From a virus: a stretch of 50,740 bases of DNA. Positions 48,194 through 50,740 of this stretch are shown piece after piece; the first letter of the stretch is position 1; every line of letters starts with the position of its first letter. A program made the position numbers and the translations under genes. The notes below the pieces were generated by a model, which was given only the letters and a program-made list of their open reading frames with translations, searched no databases and was not told the DNA's origin. The stretch is taken from IMG/VR virus record IMGVR_UViG_3300006754_000028, positions 1-50,740 of that record; one strand, given 5' to 3'.

Positions 48194-48355
48194 ATGAGTA
48201 TCAACACAATCATGCTTGAAGCATACAAAGACTACATCGAATATAATCTTGACCGAATTGCCAGAGATGGGTGGACACCGGTCTGCTTCGAGGAGTTTAA
48301 AGCCAGCGCGGAGTCAGAGCACGTCACCGACACAACAACAGGGGAGTCACAATGA
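48194..48355 (+). CDS. Small acidic hypothetical protein (53 aa)
   Basis: MSINTIMLEAYKDYIEYNL begins a 53-residue protein with an aromatic helix and an acidic, Thr-rich tail (HVTDTTTGESQ). AAGGAGGATAACC precedes the ATG. Its end, GGAGTCACAATGAC, is nearly identical to the junction before the membrane protein at 47987, suggesting that it arose from a duplicated gene pair. Confidence 0.6.
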   Translation: MSINTIMLEAYKDYIEYNLDRIARDGWTPVCFEEFKASAESEHVTDTTTGESQ

Positions 48356-48380
48356 CCTGCTGATCTACCTTTACATCTAG
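48352..48380 (+). pseudogene. Remnant of a duplicated small membrane-protein gene
   Basis: After the stop of the 53-residue gene, ATGACC then CTGCTGATCTACCTTTACAT and CTAG resemble the start and the end of the gene at 47987 (ATGACTGA... and CTGCTGATCTGGCTCTACAT, CTAG) with the middle missing. The frame ends after three codons, so it is probably a decayed copy. Confidence 0.4.
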
Positions 48381-48386
48381 CAACCT

Positions 48387-48416
48387 GGGATCCGAGGATC
48401 CCTTTTGATTCTATTT
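48387..48416 (+). repeat. Hairpin + TTTGATTCTATTT cassette, copy 5
   Basis: GGGATC/GATCCC (48387-48392 with 48397-48402, loop CGAG), then TTTGATTCTATTT (48404-48416) and a long (CAA)n leader. Confidence 0.85.
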
Positions 48417-48448
48417 ACAACAACAACAACCAAACCAGGAGGATAAAA

Positions 48449-48721
48449 ATGCCTGAACAATACAGGAAAGTAAAATCAATCGGCAACGTACGGGTATTCT
48501 CATACAAGTACTTGGGCCCAACCAATCACCGAGGAAGCCGCATCAAAATCACTGACAAGTGGTTCGGAAAGTCAAAGACTATCCCATGGGATTACACGTT
48601 CAATTCATCCTACGAAGGGGCGATAGCCTACCTCATAGACCAGGGCTTTGACGTAGCCAGCATGAACAGCGAGGAGCAAATTATCATCATCAATGGCTGG
48701 ACTAGCCAGGAACTCAAGTAA
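48449..48721 (+). CDS. Hypothetical protein (90 aa)
   Basis: MPEQYRKVKSIGNVRVFSY opens a 90-residue basic alpha/beta protein with GSRIKITDKWFGKSKTIPW and a helix (SYEGAIAYLIDQGFDV). The leader has CAGGAGGATAAAA. No family is recognised. Confidence 0.7.
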   Translation: MPEQYRKVKSIGNVRVFSYKYLGPTNHRGSRIKITDKWFGKSKTIPWDYTFNSSYEGAIAYLIDQGFDVASMNSEEQIIIINGWTSQELK

Positions 48722-48746
48722 CACAACAACCAAGGAGGATAACCCA

Positions 48747-48881
48747 ATGATACTGACCCTAGAAGAGGACGAGATACTCTATCTGCTGATACTCGGTGGC
48801 TACACATTCGAGGACGTAGCTGAGATGTTTGATCTGCCAGTGTCGGAGATCAAGCGCATCTACAGGCAATCACAAGACTAG
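48747..48881 (+). CDS. Short helix-turn-helix protein (44 aa)
   Basis: MILTLEEDEILYLLILGGY begins a 44-residue protein; the rest, TFEDVAEMFDLPVSEIKRIY, fits a helix-turn-helix of the sigma-region-4/LuxR type (helix, turn D-L-P, recognition helix). AAGGAGGATAACCC precedes the ATG. It could be a minimal DNA-binding or RNA-polymerase-binding regulator. Confidence 0.6.
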   Translation: MILTLEEDEILYLLILGGYTFEDVAEMFDLPVSEIKRIYRQSQD

Positions 48882-48887
48882 CAGCCC

Positions 48888-48919
48888 GGGGAGTTAACCC
48901 TCCCCCTTTGATTCTATTT
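48888..48919 (+). repeat. Hairpin + TTTGATTCTATTT cassette, copy 6
   Basis: GGGGAG/CTCCCC (48888-48893 with 48900-48905, loop TTAACC), then TTTGATTCTATTT (48907-48919). The stem differs from copies 1-5 on both arms while pairing is kept; the 13-mer is unchanged. Confidence 0.85.
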
Positions 48920-48942
48920 CAACTACAACCAAGGAGGATAAC

Positions 48943-49248
48943 ATGAGAAGAGAACACGTTAAAACCATACACGGCAACCTTGTGTATAAGGACACTTGCT
49001 ACATCCAATGGGAATACACCTTCACCTACACGAGGGAAGGGGCAACCTATACAAACACATACAAGAGTTTGATTGCCCCTGAAATTATAGATGGAAAGAT
49101 AACCGAGGGCGGATTGCAATGTTCAAGACCTTATCATAACTGCAAGATTATAGGGGTCACAAAATACCGTCTGTGTACCACAGGAGGAGTCACTGTCGAA
49201 CTATATAACAACCAACAACAACAACCATCCAAGGAGGATAACCAATGA
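48943..49248 (+). CDS. Hypothetical protein with leader-encoded N/Q tail
   Basis: A 101-residue beta-patterned protein starting MRREHVKTIHGNLVYKDTC, rich in Thr and Tyr. Its last residues (NNQQQQPSKEDNQ) are the translation of the CAA-rich leader and AAGGAGG of the next gene. AAGGAGGATAAC precedes its own ATG. No family is recognised. Confidence 0.65.
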   Translation: MRREHVKTIHGNLVYKDTCYIQWEYTFTYTREGATYTNTYKSLIAPEIIDGKITEGGLQCSRPYHNCKIIGVTKYRLCTTGGVTVELYNNQQQQPSKEDNQ

Positions 49249-49643
49249 TTAATTATCAAACAAACAACAACGGCGAAGGAGCCAACATGAGTAAGAGAAT
49301 GACAAAGAGACTTGAAAAACTGACAGCAAAGTTGAATGAGTACCTTAACTCACTGAAAGAGGAGAGATACGAGGAAATTGATGGCGGCGGACAGGTTCAC
49401 CACCTCAATGATACAGGGCTGTGGATAGGTCGGGATCAGGTCAGCCAATATTCAAAATGCAACGCAGAAATGGTCTTTCATTTTGATGGTGCTGGATATG
49501 ACATGTTCAGCGGGCAGGGAGACTATGTGTACACTGGTCTAACCAAATACAGAGACATGATTTTTAACATAGCTGAAAAGCACGGATTCCATGCCGAGCC
49601 CCTTAACAATTGGTCAATCGGATTCTATTGGGACGGTGTGTAA
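49245..49643 (+). CDS. Hypothetical protein with two possible starts
   Basis: A 132-residue protein if started at 49245 (MINYQTNNNGEGANMSKR; AAGGAGGATAACC), or 118 residues from 49287 (MSKRMTKRLEKL; GAAGGAGCCAAC). Both sites have good ribosome binding sites. The N-terminal helix is basic, and the rest is mixed with GYDMFSGQGDYVYTGLTKY. Function unknown. Confidence 0.65.
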   Translation: MINYQTNNNGEGANMSKRMTKRLEKLTAKLNEYLNSLKEERYEEIDGGGQVHHLNDTGLWIGRDQVSQYSKCNAEMVFHFDGAGYDMFSGQGDYVYTGLTKYRDMIFNIAEKHGFHAEPLNNWSIGFYWDGV

Positions 49644-49674
49644 TGAGCAATATCACGAAGAGAGGGGAGCACAG

Positions 49675-50310
49675 ATGACACATAGACGACTCATAATTAC
49701 CTTTCAGAAGGGGCGGGGCAGAGATTGGACTGATTATTTCCCATTGTTTGAAAAGCATATCATCCGGGTTCTTGAAAAATTGACCAGCACCCGAATGATC
49801 AATACAATGCGGATCACCGTCAAAATGCGCAAGACTGAATTAGATCGTAGAGACGCTGCTGGAACCTGCGGAAGTTGGAAGGATTCCAAGAAGTCCAATG
49901 GATCAAAAAGCAAGCACTTCCCAATATCCCTGCATTCCGAATCAAGCCTGTTCCAGAATCTCAAAACACTGACACATGAACTGATGCATGCCGTGCAATT
50001 TGCAGAGGGGCGGCTGGGATCGCGATATCTGAAAACCCATCGTATAACATACCAGACATGGAGACCAAAAGGGCACACAGGCCCCAGCATCAGATACCCT
50101 TACTGGGATCATGACCCAAAAAGGATCGGGATGGGCAAGGGTAGGGAAAAAGTGATCATCCCCTGGGCGGAACGACCGTGGGAGATAGAGGCACAAAAAG
50201 CCGAACGCGATCTGATGTTTATAGCAGAGTTTCATGCAAACTGCTGGGCAAGCTATTCCCCATATCAATTCCCAATAACTAAGTCCGAACAGATCTACAC
50301 CGACCTTTGA
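49675..50310 (+). CDS. Predicted zinc metallopeptidase (HExxH)
   Basis: A 211-residue protein with THELMHAVQFAEG: HELMH (101-105) is a canonical zinc-binding HExxH helix. Downstream, RPWEIEAQKAE (167-177) supplies a Glu (170 or 172) as probable third ligand, as in gluzincin-like and SprT/phage metallopeptidases. The N-terminal 90 residues form an alpha/beta part. No signal peptide is seen, so it should act in the cytoplasm, perhaps on a host regulatory or defence protein. ATG at 49675 after GAGGGGAGCACAG. Confidence 0.7.
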   Translation: MTHRRLIITFQKGRGRDWTDYFPLFEKHIIRVLEKLTSTRMINTMRITVKMRKTELDRRDAAGTCGSWKDSKKSNGSKSKHFPISLHSESSLFQNLKTLTHELMHAVQFAEGRLGSRYLKTHRITYQTWRPKGHTGPSIRYPYWDHDPKRIGMGKGREKVIIPWAERPWEIEAQKAERDLMFIAEFHANCWASYSPYQFPITKSEQIYTDL

Positions 50311-50316
50311 TATGCC

Positions 50317-50347
50317 GTAGGGTGAAAGCCCTACTTTGATTCTATTT
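50317..50347 (+). repeat. Hairpin + TTTGATTCTATTT cassette, copy 7
   Basis: GTAGGG/CCCTAC (50317-50322 with 50329-50334, loop TGAAAG), directly followed by TTTGATTCTATTT (50335-50347). Both arms differ from all other copies yet still pair. Confidence 0.85.
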
Positions 50348-50375
50348 CAACTACAACCAACCAAGGAGGATAACA

Positions 50376-50699
50376 ATGACAACCATAACAATGACATTCG
50401 AACTGAGCGCAGAGGATTTCAGATCTATATTTAGATACGTCGATATTTCTTACTGGGCAACGAGGCTGGAGAACGATGACCTAGTCGATGTCTATGCCCC
50501 GGACGAGGCGTTTGAGATCACCCGAGCCAAGATGGAGCAGGCGATCGGAGAGATGTTCGCGGCGGGGCAGCCTGGGAACAGTCTAATGTTCCAGGGCATA
50601 GACCAATTCGTTCGGCACGGATGCCCTGGCAGCATCGACAGCGACGTTGCCAACTGCATCTTACAGTGGTGCTGCTTCGGCAAGATCAAATACGGATAA
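50376..50699 (+). CDS. Hypothetical protein (107 aa)
   Basis: MTTITMTFELSAEDFRSIF opens a 107-residue acidic protein with helical pattern and CILQWCCFGKIKYG at the C-terminus. AAGGAGGATAACA precedes the ATG. No family is recognised. Confidence 0.7.
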   Translation: MTTITMTFELSAEDFRSIFRYVDISYWATRLENDDLVDVYAPDEAFEITRAKMEQAIGEMFAAGQPGNSLMFQGIDQFVRHGCPGSIDSDVANCILQWCCFGKIKYG

Positions 50700-50736
50700 C
50701 AACAACAACCAACAACCAATCCATAGGAGGATAACA

Positions 50737-50740
50737 ATGA
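50737..50740 (+). CDS. Start of a further gene, cut by the window end
   Basis: An ATG preceded by a CAAC-rich leader and ATAGGAGGATAACA is at the very end, so the array of small genes continues beyond the window. Nothing more can be said. Confidence 0.6.

Noticed and set aside
46999-50347. CRISPR-like repeats
   Set aside because: Spacing is by genes of 130-640 bp rather than by spacers, and stem sequences vary; these are intergenic regulatory cassettes.
1-50740. Simple circular closure of the window
   Set aside because: Joining the end to the start would make the gene at 50737 read ATG AAT TAG, while the first gene needs a different frame; the window is a part of a larger sequence or has unread bases at the join.

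Overview
The window is part of the genome of an uncultured tailed bacteriophage with a podovirus-like virion plan. The evidence is a contiguous leftward virion block: putative small terminase, large terminase, portal, zinc-ribbon protein, two scaffold-like proteins, P22-like coat, head protein, adaptor, nozzle and very large internal (ejection) proteins, then tail fibre, amidase and a holin-like protein. There is no tape-measure, sheath or major tail-tube gene. No integrase or clear lysogeny module is seen. No replicative DNA polymerase, primase or helicase gene is recognised, so either they lie outside the window or the phage relies on the host. The host cannot be named from the sequence. Most leaders carry strong AGGAGG-type ribosome binding sites.

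Layout. (1) 1-5.23 kb, + strand: tightly coupled small genes, including a D12-class DNA adenine methyltransferase, an XRE-like protein with a zinc motif and zinc-knuckle microproteins. They end at back-to-back terminators (5.22-5.39 kb). (2) 5.39-32.19 kb, - strand: late genes for packaging, head, tail, ejection and lysis, transcribed leftward from about 32.2 kb. (3) 32.2-36.1 kb: a mixed-orientation control and recombination region with a probable HTH protein, a DnaQ-like exonuclease and a Rad52-like (DUF1071) annealing protein. (4) 36.26-41.42 kb, + strand: a coupled operon with RusA resolvase, an initiator-like protein, a DpdA-like transglycosylase, an XRE protein, a QueC-like synthetase, a PAPS-reductase/DndC-like PP-loop enzyme and a protein with a duplicated HTH-like unit. 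(5) 41.4-45.24 kb, - strand: two large charged proteins of unknown role and a small-gene cluster headed by an MT-A70 methyltransferase. (6) 45.24-46.62 kb: 1.4 kb with no credible gene but with many nested helices, a candidate promoter and a terminal hairpin. This is the best candidate for a large structured non-coding RNA. (7) 46.62-50.74 kb, + strand: small genes, most preceded by a repeated cassette of a covarying hairpin, the invariant 13-mer TTTGATTCTATTT, a CAA-rich leader and a strong ribosome binding site.

The genes suggest a lytic phage that marks or protects its DNA in several ways (7-deazaguanine insertion and two adenine methyltransferases), recombines through annealing protein, exonuclease and RusA, and spaces its accessory genes with a standard RNA cassette. 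The two least explained systems are the structured RNA at 45.9-46.6 kb and the repeated hairpin/13-mer cassettes beside it.
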